In this document: in pieces, positions 34,197 through 44,300 of the stretch
How positions within the stretch are numbered: the first letter of the stretch is position 1
Layout of the letters: each line of letters begins with the position of its first letter
Assembly (NCBI RefSeq): GCF_902859705.1
Contig: NZ_CADIJO010000012.1
Coordinates: 62,001 to 126,000, forward strand
From: Achromobacter deleyi
GTDB taxonomy: Bacteria; Pseudomonadota; Gammaproteobacteria; Burkholderiales; Burkholderiaceae_B
Length of the DNA: 64,000 nucleotides
Direction: 5' to 3'
Position numbers and translations under genes: made by a program
Notes under the pieces: generated by a model
Seen by the model: only the letters and a program-made list of their open reading frames with translations
What the model was told of the DNA's origin: nothing
Databases searched by the model: none

Positions 34197-34775
34197 ATGG
34201 CACATACTCTTCCCCCCCTGCCTTACGAACTGGACGCACTGGCTCCGCACATCTCGAAAGAGACGCTGGAGTTCCACTACGGCAAGCATCACCAGACCTA
34301 CGTCACGAACCTGAACAACCTGATCCCGGGCACCGAGTTCGAGAACCTGTCGCTGGAAGACATCGTCAAGAAGTCCTCGGGTGGCATCTTCAACAACGCC
34401 GCACAGATCTGGAACCACACGTTCTACTGGAACAGCCTGGCCCCCAAGGCCGGCGGCGCACCCACCGGCAAGCTGGCTGATGCCATCAATGCCAAGTGGG
34501 GCAGCTTCGATGCCTTCAAGGAAGCCTTCAACAAGTCGGCTGCCGGCAACTTCGGTTCGGGCTGGACCTGGCTGGTCAAGAAGGCCGACGGCTCCGTCGA
34601 CATCGTCAACACCAGCAACGCCGCCACTCCGCTGACCACGGCCGACAAGCCGCTGCTCACCTGTGATGTCTGGGAACACGCCTACTACATCGACTACCGC
34701 AACGCCCGTCCCAAGTACCTGGAAAACTTCTGGGCGCTGGTGAACTGGGAATTCGCGGCCAAGAACTTCGCCTGA
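34197..34775 (+). CDS. sodB: Iron superoxide dismutase
   Basis: 192 aa cytoplasmic enzyme. Close to Escherichia SodB throughout ([32 protein letters not shown]). Metal ligands are His27 (EFHYG), His about 74 (NHTFYW), Asp and His in [20 protein letters not shown]-like GGIFNNAAQ, and SGWTWL with Gln-type outer sphere, mark the Fe form and not the Mn form. GAAGGAACC precedes ATG 34197. Fur/small-RNA control is known for Escherichia sodB but no clear Fur box is seen here. Confidence 0.97.
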   Translation: MAHTLPPLPYELDALAPHISKETLEFHYGKHHQTYVTNLNNLIPGTEFENLSLEDIVKKSSGGIFNNAAQIWNHTFYWNSLAPKAGGAPTGKLADAINAKWGSFDAFKEAFNKSAAGNFGSGWTWLVKKADGSVDIVNTSNAATPLTTADKPLLTCDVWEHAYYIDYRNARPKYLENFWALVNWEFAAKNFA

Positions 34776-34845
34776 CAGGCGCCGCGTCGCGATCCTTGCG
34801 TGACCGCCTTCCGGGCCGGTCGCGCGACGATCGGATCGCACTGAA

Positions 34846-34880
34846 AAAGGCCTCTCGTTGCACGAGAGGCCTTTCATTTT
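34846..34880 (+). terminator. Intrinsic terminator of sodB
   Basis: AAAGGCCTCTCGT (34846-34858), loop TGC, ACGAGAGGCCTTT (34862-34874), then CATTTTG. A 13-bp perfect stem with T-rich tail. Confidence 0.92.
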
Positions 34881-35103
34881 GTTCAGCCAGAATTCAGTAT
34901 CAGAGCATCCCGCCATGCGCGGCCGGCAAGAGGTGTCGATTGTCGAGTTCATTGCGGCGAAATGAAGAATAAACAGCCGTTTCTTCAGGGTTCTCCCTGG
35001 AAATCGCAAACGCTATCGTTGCGCCCGGTCTGCGACTGAGCCACGGGGCCAATGACTGCGGCATGCCCGCCATAAACCGTGGCAATTGAACGGGATGGGA
35101 AGC
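34881..35103. other. Leader region of the chemoreceptor gene
   Basis: About 220 bases with no gene. Near the end GCCACGG (35040-35046) can pair with CCGTGGC (35077-35083), forming a large stem just before the start codons. I looked for a FliA-type promoter (TAAA...GCCGATAA) and found no good match. Confidence 0.45.
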
Positions 35104-36810
35104 ATGTTGCGGTATTTTTCGGGTTTACGTATCGGCGCGCGCCTGTCGGGCGCATTCCTGCTGGTCGCGGTGATCGGCGGCGCCATCGGCGCCTTTGGCG
35201 TGTGGGGGCTGGCCCGCATCAACGAAATGAACGACCGGCTTTACGACACCGAGTTGCGAGGCATCTCGGACATCAAAGAAGCCAATATCAACCTCATCTA
35301 CGCCGGGCGTGCGCGCAGCGGCTTTCTGGCCGCCTCGACGCAGGAAGAGCGCCAGGCGCTGCGCAAGCAGTTCGATGACGCGGTCAAGACCATGGACGCG
35401 CTGCGTGAAAAGGCCGCGGCGAATTTCCATGCGGAAGAGGGCAAGCGCCTGTTGGCGCAGTTCGCCGAAACCGAGCAGGTCTGGAAGCGCGAGGCGGCCG
35501 AATTCTTCGCCGCTGCGCAGTCGCACTCGCTGGCGCAGGCCGACGCGAAAGTCGATGCCATCGAAAAGCGCGTGATCGCCTCGTCGCAAAAGCTCGACGA
35601 CCTGATGACCGACCTGGCCGTGGGCAAGGAAAAGGTTGCCGCGCAATCCGTGCAGGCGGGCACCGACCTGTACGAAAACATGCGCTTCATCATGATCGTG
35701 CTGGCCGTGGTCGGCGTGGCGGTCGGCATGCTGTTGGGCTGGCTGGTGACGCGCGGCATCGTGCGCCCGCTGCAGCAGGCGGTGACGGCCGCGCGCCAGG
35801 TGGCCGCGGGCGACCTGACCACCGACATCCAGGTGGCCACGCGTGACGAAACCGGCGACCTGATGGGCGCGCTCAAGGCCATGAACGAAAGCCTGGCGCG
35901 CATCGTGCGCGACGTGCGCGACGGCTGTGAAAGCATTGCTTCGGCATCCTCGCAGATCGCGCAGGGCAACTCCGACCTGTCGCAACGCACCGAAGAACAG
36001 GCCTCGTCGCTGGAAGAAACCGCGGCGTCCATGGAAGAGCTCACCAGCACCGTGCAGCAGAACGCCAACAACGCCAGCGAGGCCGAACGCCTGGTCACCC
36101 AGGCCTCGACCGTGGCCGTGCGCGGCGGCGAAGTGGTCGAAGGCGTGGTGCAGACCATGAGCGCGATCTCCGACAGTTCGCGCCGCATCGCCGACATCAC
36201 TGGCGTGATCGACGGCATCGCGTTCCAGACCAACATCCTGGCGCTCAACGCCGCCGTGGAAGCGGCGCGCGCGGGCGAACAGGGCCGCGGCTTTGCCGTG
36301 GTGGCCGGCGAAGTGCGCACCCTGGCGCAGCGCTCGGCCGTGGCCGCCAAGGAAATCAAGGCCTTGATCGACGAGTCCGTCAATCGCGTCGAAGGCGGCA
36401 CCCGCCAAGTCGACGAGGCCGGCCGCACCATGCGCGAAGTGGTCGACAGCGTGCGTCAGGTGGCTACCCTGGTGCGCGAGATCTCCAGCGCGTCGGCCGA
36501 GCAATCTTCCGGCATCGGCCAGGTCAACCAGGCCGTGGCGCAGATGGATACCGTCACGCAGCAGAACGCCGCGCTGGTCGAAGAGGCTGCGGCCGCCGCG
36601 GCCAGCATGCAGGAGCAGGCTGGCCGCCTGGCGCAGGAAGTGCGCCGCTTCAAGGTCGATGCCGGCGGCGACGCGGGCTCGGCCACTGCCGCCCAGGCAC
36701 GCCTGGTGCGGGCGATTCCGGTGGCGCCGCGCAAGCCTGCCGCGGCGCAGGCCGCCACGGCGCGTCCGGCCTTGGCCCGCGCTTCGGACGACGACTGGTC
36801 CACGTTCTAG
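35104..36810 (+). CDS. Methyl-accepting chemotaxis protein
   Basis: 568 aa from ATG 35104, while in-frame TTG 35086 and ATG 35095 also exist. TM1 lies at about 12-34 and a four-helix-bundle sensor ([20 protein letters not shown]) at 35-190. TM2 spans 193-216 ([20 protein letters not shown]) and a HAMP domain runs to 268. A long signalling coiled coil has the hairpin tip [43 protein letters not shown]. The last residues are DDDWSTF, an aromatic pentapeptide like the CheR/CheB tether NWETF of Tar and Tsr. Ligand unknown. A lone receptor gene, with no che genes near. Confidence 0.93.
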   Translation: MLRYFSGLRIGARLSGAFLLVAVIGGAIGAFGVWGLARINEMNDRLYDTELRGISDIKEANINLIYAGRARSGFLAASTQEERQALRKQFDDAVKTMDALREKAAANFHAEEGKRLLAQFAETEQVWKREAAEFFAAAQSHSLAQADAKVDAIEKRVIASSQKLDDLMTDLAVGKEKVAAQSVQAGTDLYENMRFIMIVLAVVGVAVGMLLGWLVTRGIVRPLQQAVTAARQVAAGDLTTDIQVATRDETGDLMGALKAMNESLARIVRDVRDGCESIASASSQIAQGNSDLSQRTEEQASSLEETAASMEELTSTVQQNANNASEAERLVTQASTVAVRGGEVVEGVVQTMSAISDSSRRIADITGVIDGIAFQTNILALNAAVEAARAGEQGRGFAVVAGEVRTLAQRSAVAAKEIKALIDESVNRVEGGTRQVDEAGRTMREVVDSVRQVATLVREISSASAEQSSGIGQVNQAVAQMDTVTQQNAALVEEAAAAAASMQEQAGRLAQEVRRFKVDAGGDAGSATAAQARLVRAIPVAPRKPAAAQAATARPALARASDDDWSTF

Positions 36811-36889
36811 TGCGCGCGTTGTGGGCTGGCAGTCAGGCGGCGATGGTAAGGTTAGGCACGTTTTTGATTGCGTCCGCCCCTTCGCGCCC

Positions 36890-38296
36890 ATGAACCTGCC
36901 CACCCCTCTGCGCCGTATCGCCACCGGCTCCCGCCACTTCCTGCGCCGCAAGGTGCGCCAGGCCAACCGCCTGTCGCGCAAGAGCGTGCAGATGGCCTTG
37001 CTGCTGGGGGGCGCGGCACTGGTGGCGCTGGTTTCGCTGGGTTTTGCCTACCTGGCCGACCGCGCGCTGGAATGGAATCGCGAATGGACCGCGGCGCATG
37101 GCTGGCTGGCCTTGCTGGTGCTGCCGTGCGCCTTGGCCGGCCTGCGGTGGGCCACCTTGCGGTTCGCCCCCAACGCCGTCGGCAGCGGCATTCCCCAAGT
37201 CATTGGCGCCTTGTCATTGCCGCCCGGCCCCAGCCAGCACAGCCTGGTCTCGCTGGCGCAGGCGTTGTGGAAAATTCCCCTGGCCTTCTTCGGCATGCTG
37301 GCTGGCGCGTCGATTGGCCGCGAAGGCCCGTCGGTGCAGGTCGGCGCCGCCGTCATGCTGGCCTGGGGCAATTTCTGGAAACGCCGCGGCATGCAGCTGC
37401 GGGGCTTTCACACCAATGAGCTGATCGCGGCCGGTGCGGCCGGCGGCCTGGCCGCGGCCTTCAACGCGCCGCTGGCCGGCGTCATCTTCGCCATCGAAGA
37501 ACTGGGCCGCGGCACGGTGTTGCGCTGGCAGCGCCTGGTGCTGATCGGCGTGCTGGCAGCCGGCTTCCTGGTGGTGGCGGTGGCCGGCAACAACCCGTAT
37601 TTCGGCATGTTCGGCGGCGCGCCGCTGACGCAAGGCATGTTGGGCTGGGTGATCGGCTGCGCGCTGCTCAACGGCGCGCTTGGCGGCATCTTTGCGCGGT
37701 TGCTGGGCAAAGGCGCGGCCGGCATGGCCCCGGCCAAATGGCGCAGCTGGATCCGCGCGCATCCTATCTGGACGGCCTTTGCCATGGGCCTGGTGCTGGC
37801 ATTGATCGGCCTGGCCACCGCCGGCAGCGTGTACGGCACGGGCTACGGCGCGGCAGCCGATCTGCTGTCGGGCCAGGCGCACGACGCCTTGCCCGCCGGG
37901 TTCGGCCTGGCCAAGCTCGCGGCTACCGTGGCGTCCTACTGGGCCGGCATTCCGGGCGGCATCTTCACCCCCGCGCTGACCACCGGCGCCGGCATCGGCC
38001 ACCACATCTGGCAACTGGCGGGCGAGGGCGTGGACCAGCGCGTGCTGGTACTGATCTCCATGGCTGCTTTCCTGGCCGCGGCCACGCAGGCGCCGCTTAC
38101 GGCCAGCGTCGTCGTCATGGAAATGACGGGCAGCCAGCCCATGCTGTTCTGGCTGCTGGTCGGATCGCTGCTGGCCTCGGGCGTGTCGCGCCAATTCTGC
38201 CCGCAACCGTTCTACCACCTGGCCGCGGGTCGCTTCCGGCGGCAAGCCATTGTCGATGCCGCGCGCGCGGCCAAGTCGGGCACGGCGTCCTCGTAG
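36890..38296 (+). CDS. CLC-family chloride channel/transporter
   Basis: 468 aa, 10 or more helices. The chloride-selectivity motifs are complete: GSGIP (98-102), GREGP with the gating Glu145, and GIPGGIFTP in the second half. The intracellular proton-pathway Glu203 is present in FAIEEL, so a 2Cl-/H+ antiporter is more likely than a passive channel. CLC antiporters support extreme acid resistance or internal chloride balance. No CBS domains follow. ATG 36890 is chosen since the conserved region starts soon after. The frame is open upstream across the chemoreceptor gene end but that part is noncoding. Confidence 0.92.
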   Translation: MNLPTPLRRIATGSRHFLRRKVRQANRLSRKSVQMALLLGGAALVALVSLGFAYLADRALEWNREWTAAHGWLALLVLPCALAGLRWATLRFAPNAVGSGIPQVIGALSLPPGPSQHSLVSLAQALWKIPLAFFGMLAGASIGREGPSVQVGAAVMLAWGNFWKRRGMQLRGFHTNELIAAGAAGGLAAAFNAPLAGVIFAIEELGRGTVLRWQRLVLIGVLAAGFLVVAVAGNNPYFGMFGGAPLTQGMLGWVIGCALLNGALGGIFARLLGKGAAGMAPAKWRSWIRAHPIWTAFAMGLVLALIGLATAGSVYGTGYGAAADLLSGQAHDALPAGFGLAKLAATVASYWAGIPGGIFTPALTTGAGIGHHIWQLAGEGVDQRVLVLISMAAFLAAATQAPLTASVVVMEMTGSQPMLFWLLVGSLLASGVSRQFCPQPFYHLAAGRFRRQAIVDAARAAKSGTASS

Positions 38297-38450
38297 CACC
38301 GCCGCCAGGCCGGCCTCATCATGGTGCACGAGTGAACAGCTGTTGGACACTGTCCGTGCTGCGGACATCCCAACGGTGCACCAACTTGGCGCGAAACCGC
38401 TGCGTTAAGATCGACGACATTCGATTTCTTCACTTCATTTCGAGCTTCCC

Positions 38451-39656
38451 ATGACCGTGCATGCCTATATTTGTGACGCGATCCGCACCCCCTTCGGCCG
38501 CTATGGTGGCGCGCTGGCTTCGGTGCGTCCCGACGACCTCGCAGCCGTAGCCATCAAGGCCCTCGTGGCGCGCAACCCCAACGTGCGCTGGGAAGAAATC
38601 GACGACGCCATCCTCGGCTGCGCCAACCAGGCCGGCGAAGACAACCGCAACGTCGCCCGCATGGCCACGCTGCTGGCCGGCCTGCCGGTCGAAGTGCCCG
38701 GCGCCACCGTCAACCGCCTGTGCGGTTCCGGCCTGGATGCCATCGGCAGCGCCGCCCGCGCCATCCGCGCAGGCGAAGCCGGCCTGATGCTGGCTGGCGG
38801 CGTCGAAAGCATGAGCCGCGCGCCCTTCGTCATGGGCAAGGCCGACAGCGCCTTCTCGCGCAGCGCCTCCATCTACGACACCACCATCGGCTGGCGCTTC
38901 ATCAACAAGCTCATGAAGGCCCAGTACGGCGTCGATTCCATGCCCGAAACGGCTGAAAACGTCGCCGACGACTTCAACATCAACCGCGAAGACCAGGACC
39001 TGTTCGCGCTGGCCAGCCAGCAAAAGACGGCCCGCGCCCAGAAAGAAGGCTTCTTCGACGCCGAAATCGTGCCGGTCTCCATCGCCCAGAAAAAGGGCGA
39101 TCCGCTGGTCGTCTCCAAGGACGAACACCCGCGCGAAACCAGCCTTGAAGCGCTGGCCAAGCTCAAAGGCGTGGTCCGCGAAGGCGGCACCGTCACCGCC
39201 GGCAACGCCTCGGGCGTCAACGATGGCGCCGCCGCGCTGCTGCTGGCCGACGAAAAGGGCGCTGCCCGCCACGGCCTGACGCCGCGCGCCCGCGTGGTCG
39301 GCATGGCCACTGCCGGCGTCGCGCCGCGCATCATGGGCATCGGCCCGGCGCCCGCCACCCGCAAGGTGCTGGCCCAGACCGGTCTCACCCTCGACCAGAT
39401 GGACGTCATCGAGCTGAACGAAGCGTTCGCCGCCCAAGGCCTGGCCGTGCTGCGCCAACTGGGCATCGCCGACAACGATCCGCGCGTCAACCCCAACGGC
39501 GGCGCCATCGCCCTGGGCCACCCGCTGGGCGCCAGCGGCGCGCGCCTGGCCACCACCGCCATCAACCAGCTGCACCGCACGGGCGGCCGCTACGCGCTGT
39601 GCACCATGTGCATCGGCGTGGGTCAGGGCATCGCGCTCATCATCGAACGCGTCTGA
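38451..39656 (+). CDS. pcaF: Acetyl-CoA acyltransferase, beta-ketoadipyl-CoA thiolase type
   Basis: 401 aa degradative thiolase. The acylated Cys91 is in NRLCGSGLDAIGSA. Other marks are GGVESMSRAPFVMGK, NEAFAAQGLAVLRQLG, NPNGGAIALGHPLGASGAR and the second Cys in ALCTMCIGVGQG. The start IC-DAIRTPFGRYGGALASVRPDDLAA and SIYDTTIGWRFINKLM are typical of PcaF/PaaJ enzymes that split 3-oxoadipyl-CoA into succinyl-CoA and acetyl-CoA. Other pathway genes are not adjacent, so the pcaF label is by sequence only. The upstream gap has a small palindrome (38351-38367). Confidence 0.85.
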   Translation: MTVHAYICDAIRTPFGRYGGALASVRPDDLAAVAIKALVARNPNVRWEEIDDAILGCANQAGEDNRNVARMATLLAGLPVEVPGATVNRLCGSGLDAIGSAARAIRAGEAGLMLAGGVESMSRAPFVMGKADSAFSRSASIYDTTIGWRFINKLMKAQYGVDSMPETAENVADDFNINREDQDLFALASQQKTARAQKEGFFDAEIVPVSIAQKKGDPLVVSKDEHPRETSLEALAKLKGVVREGGTVTAGNASGVNDGAAALLLADEKGAARHGLTPRARVVGMATAGVAPRIMGIGPAPATRKVLAQTGLTLDQMDVIELNEAFAAQGLAVLRQLGIADNDPRVNPNGGAIALGHPLGASGARLATTAINQLHRTGGRYALCTMCIGVGQGIALIIERV

Positions 39657-39735
39657 CGCGAGGGCGGCCGGGGGCGCGAAAATCAACCGCGTTCCAGGCC
39701 GGCCCGGTCCGCTTGCCCGCCGGGCGGCCAAACAA

Positions 39736-39764
39736 CAAGGGAGCCCTCGGGCTCCCTTGCTTTA
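39736..39764. terminator. Bidirectional terminator between pcaF and the DUF192 gene
   Basis: CAAGGGAGCCC (39736-39746) pairs with GGGCTCCCTTG (39749-39759). T-rich tails follow on both strands (CTTTATG on plus, TTGTTTGG on minus), which fits the convergent genes. Confidence 0.85.
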
Positions 39765-39793
39765 TGATTCGGCACGCGATGCGTGCGGGCCGT

Positions 39794-40312
39794 TCAGGGC
39801 AATCCGTCGATCTTGCGGCCGGCCTTGATGCCGTGCCCCTCGAACCAGCCTTGGGCCATTTCCAGCGCGTAGCGCACCGGTTTCTTCGAGCAGTGGGCGT
39901 CGTCGGTCTGCGGCGCCATGTCTTCGATGTTGACGATCGTGCCGTCGTCGGCGATAAAAGCGATCGACAGGGGCAGGATGGTGTTGCGCATCCAGAAGCA
40001 CTGCACGTCGGGCTGCTCGAAGACGAACAGCATGCCGTCGTTGCCGGGCAGTTCCTTGCGGAACATGAGGCCGTCGCGGCGGGTGGCTTCCGTGTTGGCG
40101 ACTTCTGCGCGGATAATATGGATGCCGGCAGCCAGTTGCGTGGTGGGCAAGGGCGCCTGCGGGCCGCTTGGGGCCTGGGCGCCGGCCGCCGCGGGCAGGG
40201 CCAGCGCGGTAACGCTCAGCAGCGCGCAAAACGCACTGCGTGATGCCGCTTTAATGAACGCTGTCTTGAACAACGTACGACTGATGTGAAACAAAGCAGC
40301 ATTCTTCAGCAT
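39794..40312 (-). CDS. DUF192-family secreted protein
   Basis: 172 aa. Signal peptide with cut near residue 46 (LPAAAGAQA). The DUF192 domain follows: VEVANTEATRRDGLMFRKELPGNDGMLFVFEQPDVQCFWMRNTILPLSIAFIADDGTIVNIEDM and KPVRYALEMAQGWFEGHGIKAG. This is the usual motif order RxxGLM, GMLFxF, FWMKNTxxxLDxxF of the family. Function is not established, and the family includes small beta-barrel proteins of bacteria and archaea. The N-terminal 25 residues before the hydrophobic stretch are long for a signal peptide, so a later start is possible. Confidence 0.82.
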   Translation of the reverse strand: MLKNAALFHISRTLFKTAFIKAASRSAFCALLSVTALALPAAAGAQAPSGPQAPLPTTQLAAGIHIIRAEVANTEATRRDGLMFRKELPGNDGMLFVFEQPDVQCFWMRNTILPLSIAFIADDGTIVNIEDMAPQTDDAHCSKKPVRYALEMAQGWFEGHGIKAGRKIDGLP

Positions 40313-40337
40313 GACCAGATGCGGTAATCGCAGTAAT

Positions 40338-40373
40338 TAGAAAATAACAAGGCGGGGCCCGAAAGCCCCGCCT
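40338..40373 (-). terminator. Intrinsic terminator of the cold-shock gene
   Basis: AGGCGGGGC (40350-40358), loop CCGAAA, GCCCCGCCT (40365-40373). On the minus strand the stem is followed by a T-rich run (TTGTTATTTTC), about 40 bases past the stop at 40415. Confidence 0.9.
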
Positions 40374-40414
40374 GATAATGGCGCAACCTTACCGTTGCAC
40401 TTTAAAAGGTTAAC

Positions 40415-40660
40415 TCAGGCAGCAGTGATATTGAGCGCCTGTTTGCCTTTGGGCCCCTGGATTATCTCGAATGCCACTTTCTGGCCTTCTTTCAGGGTTT
40501 TAAAACCATTCATCTGGATGGACGAAAAGTGGGCGAACAGATCTTCACCGCCGTCGTCGGGCGTAATGAAGCCAAACCCCTTTGCATCGTTGAACCATTT
40601 GACGGTGCCCGTCGATTTGGGATTGTCCCCTTGGACGGCGGTTGCGGTCGTATCAGACAT
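40415..40660 (-). CDS. Cold-shock family nucleic-acid-binding protein
   Basis: 81 aa CspA-like OB-fold protein. RNP1 is KGFGFITP and RNP2 LFAHFSSI, with [16 protein letters not shown] before them and [20 protein letters not shown] after. It carries about 14 extra N-terminal residues ([16 protein letters not shown]) relative to the 67-70 aa core. ATG 40660 has GAGG in reach. The predicted promoter at 40775-40804 gives a leader of about 105 bases, in line with the long leaders of cold-shock genes that control translation by temperature. Confidence 0.95.
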   Translation of the reverse strand: MSDTTATAVQGDNPKSTGTVKWFNDAKGFGFITPDDGGEDLFAHFSSIQMNGFKTLKEGQKVAFEIIQGPKGKQALNITAA

Positions 40661-40774
40661 GCGGACTGCCTCATTGAATCGTATGTTGACAGAAGGGCAT
40701 CGCGGCCTAGACCCCTGTCCCCCCTCCGGCCTCCTGGCAGGTTTTCGGTGAATTGAAAACCCCAGAATGCGTGG

Positions 40775-40804
40775 ATAATGCGCCGCTTTTCTTTGCGGAG
40801 TCAA
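40775..40804 (-). promoter_or_regulatory. Promoter of the cold-shock gene
   Basis: On the minus strand TTGACT (40799-40804), 18-base spacer, CATTAT (40775-40780). The spacer itself holds a small stem (CCGC...GCGG). Confidence 0.5.
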
Positions 40805-40886
40805 GTATGGAAACTACGCATTTCTACGTGTAATTTTGCGTAAGTTACATGCAAGCCGTCCCCTGATTAAATAGAATAGCCGCCCT

Positions 40887-41201
40887 ATGAGTTCTACCTT
40901 GGATACCCAGCATGATTTGGCCGTCGAGAAGGCGCCGGCACGCGTTGCGCCGCCTCCGATGTACCAGGTCCTGTTGTTGAATGACGACTACACGCCGATG
41001 GAATTTGTCGTCAAGGTGCTGCAAAAGTTCTTCAACAAGAACCACGAAGAGGCCACCCGGATCATGTTGCAGGTGCATCACGAAGGCCGCGGGGTGTGCG
41101 GAGTCTATCCGCGCGACCTTGCCGCGACCCGCATCGCCCAGGTGGCGCAGTATGCGCGGGCACGCCAGCATCCGCTGCAGTGCGTGATGGAACCCGTTTA
41201 G
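40887..41201 (+). CDS. clpS: ATP-dependent Clp protease adaptor ClpS
   Basis: 104 aa N-end-rule adaptor that hands substrates with bulky N-terminal residues to ClpAP. An unstructured N-terminal part (1-24) is followed by the fold [25 protein letters not shown] (with the DDYTPM substrate site), then [23 protein letters not shown]. No strong ribosome site precedes ATG 40887. Its usual partner clpA is not adjacent: two large envelope genes (yfhM-like and pbpC) lie between, and clpA follows at 48861. Confidence 0.97.
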   Translation: MSSTLDTQHDLAVEKAPARVAPPPMYQVLLLNDDYTPMEFVVKVLQKFFNKNHEEATRIMLQVHHEGRGVCGVYPRDLAATRIAQVAQYARARQHPLQCVMEPV

Positions 41202-41208
41202 AACCTTA

Positions 41209-41238
41209 AAAAAAAGACGCCGCCGCAACAGGCGGCGT
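41209..41238 (-). terminator. Hairpin with terminator shape on the minus strand after clpS
   Basis: ACGCCGCC (41217-41224), loop GCAACA, GGCGGCGT (41231-41238). On the minus strand the stem is followed by eight T residues, while on the plus strand no T-run follows. No minus-strand gene lies upstream on that strand within 14 kb, so its role may be to shield clpS from antisense transcription or act as a plus-strand attenuator. Confidence 0.55.
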
Positions 41239-41348
41239 TGTGCTGCACAGGGTAGTACCGCAGGGCCCGCGCACCGAGAAGCGCGCGGGGCAGGTCGGCA
41301 GCTCCGCCGCAAAGGAGCGACGCATTCGAGTAGGCGGGGAGGTTTGCC

Positions 41349-44300
41349 GTGAGTGGAAAGAACAGCAAGACCTGGCTGGCGGTAGCCGGCGTCATCGTGT
41401 TGGCCGGCGCCTTGGGCGTGGGCTGGTGGATGGGCAAGGGCGGTCAGTCCGCCGCGCCCACGGCGCCTGCGGCGACAACGTCCGCACCTGCGGCAACGGC
41501 CGCGGCCCCTACCGAATCCAAGCCCGCGGCCTTGCCGGCGTCCGCCACGGTCGGCGCCGCCGATCCGTTCGCCGCGCTGAACTGCCAGCCGCGCCAATAC
41601 AACGATTCGTTGGCGCTGGCGATCACCTTCACCCAGCCGGTCGACTCCAAGGCCAAGCTCGAGAGCTTCCTGCAGGTCATCGACACCGGCTCCGCCTCGG
41701 GCAAACCCGACCAGGACAGCGAACAGGCCGCCCGCCCCGGCGACCAGCCCGCGTCCGTCAAGCCCGGCGATTCGGCCCCCAAGGGCAAGGTCGTGCAGGG
41801 TAACTGGGTGGTGGGCGACAACCCCCGCATGGTCTATTTCCCCTACGTCCAGCCGCAGCGCTCGTACGCCATCTCGGTGCGTGCGGGCCTGCCGGGCGCC
41901 GGCGACAAGGTCACCCTGGCCACGGCCTCGCATTGCGAAGTGACCACCGAAGCCATGCCGCCTTCGTTCTATTTCGCCAGCCGCGGCGTGGTGCTGCCGG
42001 CCGGCCAGAACGGCGGCCTGCCGGTGGCCACTGTCAACGTGCCCGAGGTCGACGTGCAGTTCCTGCGTGTCGCGCCCGAGCGCGTGCCGGAACTGTTCGA
42101 ATCGGTGCTGGGCATCGGCCGCAACACCAGCAACGCCTCGTCGGATGACGACGACAGCGCGGGCGGCTACGACGAAGACGACGGCTGGCGCTATTCCGAC
42201 AACCGCAGCCTGAAGGGCTCGGTCAGCAACTGGGACCTGGATCGCCTGAATTCGCTGACCACCAGCGTCTACCAGGGCCGTTTCCTGACGGACGACAAGC
42301 CCAATCGCCGCCACGTCACCTTCCTGCCCGTCGAAGGCGTCAAGGAATTGCAGGAACCCGGTATCTATATTGCGGTGATGAGCCAGCCCGGCCGCTTCCG
42401 CTATGAATACCAGGTCACCTATTTCTACGTCAGCGACATCGGCCTGCACGCCCGCCGCTACACCGACCGCATCGAGGCTTATTCGGTTTCCCTGAAGACC
42501 GGCCAGGCCATTTCCGGCGCGGTCTTCGAACTGGTCGATGGTGCCGGCAAGTCGCTGGCCAAGGCCCAGGCCGACGCCCAGGGCCACGTGCGTTTCGAAG
42601 GCAGCTTCACCAATGCGCGCGTCATCCGTGCCTCGCGCGACAAGGAAATGACGGTATTGGCCTTGGCCGAACCGGCGCTGGACCTGTCTGAATTCGACAC
42701 GGGCGGCCATATTTCCCGCCCCAACAACCTGTTCGTCTATGCCGGCCGCAATCTGTATCGCCCCGGCGAAACCTTCCACGTGTCGGTGCTGCCGCGCGAC
42801 CTGGACGGCCGCGTCATGCCGGCCGCGCCCCTGACCGCCACGATCAAGCGCCCCGACGGCCGCGTGGTGTCGACCACGCTCTGGCAGCCCGCCAAGGACC
42901 TGCAAGGCTACGTCGAGCGCGCCATTGACCTGCCGCCCGACGCCCAGACCGGCGCCTGGATGCTGGAATTGCGCGTCGACCCCGCCTCGCGCGTGGCCGA
43001 TGCCTCCTGGAAGTTCCAGGTCGAGGAATTCCTGCCCGAACGCATGAAGATGGCGCTGACGTCCGACCAGGACGTGTTGTCGCCCAACGACACCCTGACC
43101 GTCGATGTGCAGGGCGACTACCTGTATGGCGCACCCGCCGCCGGCAACCGCCTGCTGTCCAGCTTCCAGGTCAAGCGCGACCGCTTTGCCCTGCCGCAGC
43201 AATGGCCCGGCTTCATCTTCGGCGACGTGGCCGACGATACCCGCCGCCACTTCGAGGAACTGCCCGAAGCCGCGCTGGATTCCACCGGCGCTGCCCAGCT
43301 CGAGGTCGAGCCGCGCACCGATGGCACCCATTCGCCCATGAAGGTGCGGGTGTCGGCCAGCCTGCTGGAATCGGGCGGCCGCCCGGTGGTGCGTTCCATC
43401 GAACGCAGCGTCTGGCCCGCCGACAAGCTGATTGCCGTGCGTCCGCAGTTCGACAGCGACGTGGCCCGCGAAGGTGCGCCCGCCGGCTTTGAAGTGCTGC
43501 GCGTGGATGCGCAAGGCAAGATCATGCCGCTGGCCCAGGCCCAGATGCGCCTGTATCGCGAAGAACGCCAGTACTACTGGCGCTTCGATGACCAGCGCGG
43601 CTGGAACAGCGGCTACACCGAAACCGAAGAACTGGTAGATTCGCGCGAGATCGCGCTGAAAGACCGCACCCAGCTGACCGTGCCGGTCAAGTGGGGCCGC
43701 TACCGCCTGGAAATCACCGACCCCGAAACGGGCGAAACCCTGCGCTACCGCTTCTATGCGGGCTGGAACGCGCAAGATGCCGACGCCATGGGCAACCGCC
43801 CCGACCGCGTCCAGATGAAGCTTGAAGGCGTGCCGGCCAAGCCGGGCGATACCGTCAAGGTCACGCTGACGCCGCCGCATGACGGCCAGGCGCTGGTCAC
43901 CGTCGAAGGCGACCGCATGCTGTGGTCCACCTGGGTGGCCGTGAAGGCGACGGGTACGCAGGTCGAAATCCCCATCGACAAGACCTGGAAGCGTCACGAC
44001 CTGTACGTGGCCGCGGCGGTGTTCCGTCCTGGCAGCGAAGGCGACCGCGTGACCCCGGCGCGCGCGCTGGGCCTGGCGTTCCTGCCGATCGCCAGCGCCG
44101 ACCGCAAGCTGGACGTCAAGCTGACGGCGGCTGCCAAGACCGAACCCGAAACCAAGACCACGGTCCGTGTGAAGGTGGACGGCGCCCAGGGCAAGCAGGC
44201 CATGGTGACGCTGTCGGCCGTCGACGTCGGTATTCTCAACATCAACCAGTACCGCACGCCCGATCCGCTGGACTTCTTCTTCGGCAAGCACCGCTACGCG

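Noticed and set aside
34881-35103. FliA (sigma28) promoter for the chemoreceptor
   Set aside because: A TAAA occurs near 34967, but nothing close to GCCGATAA at the right spacing.
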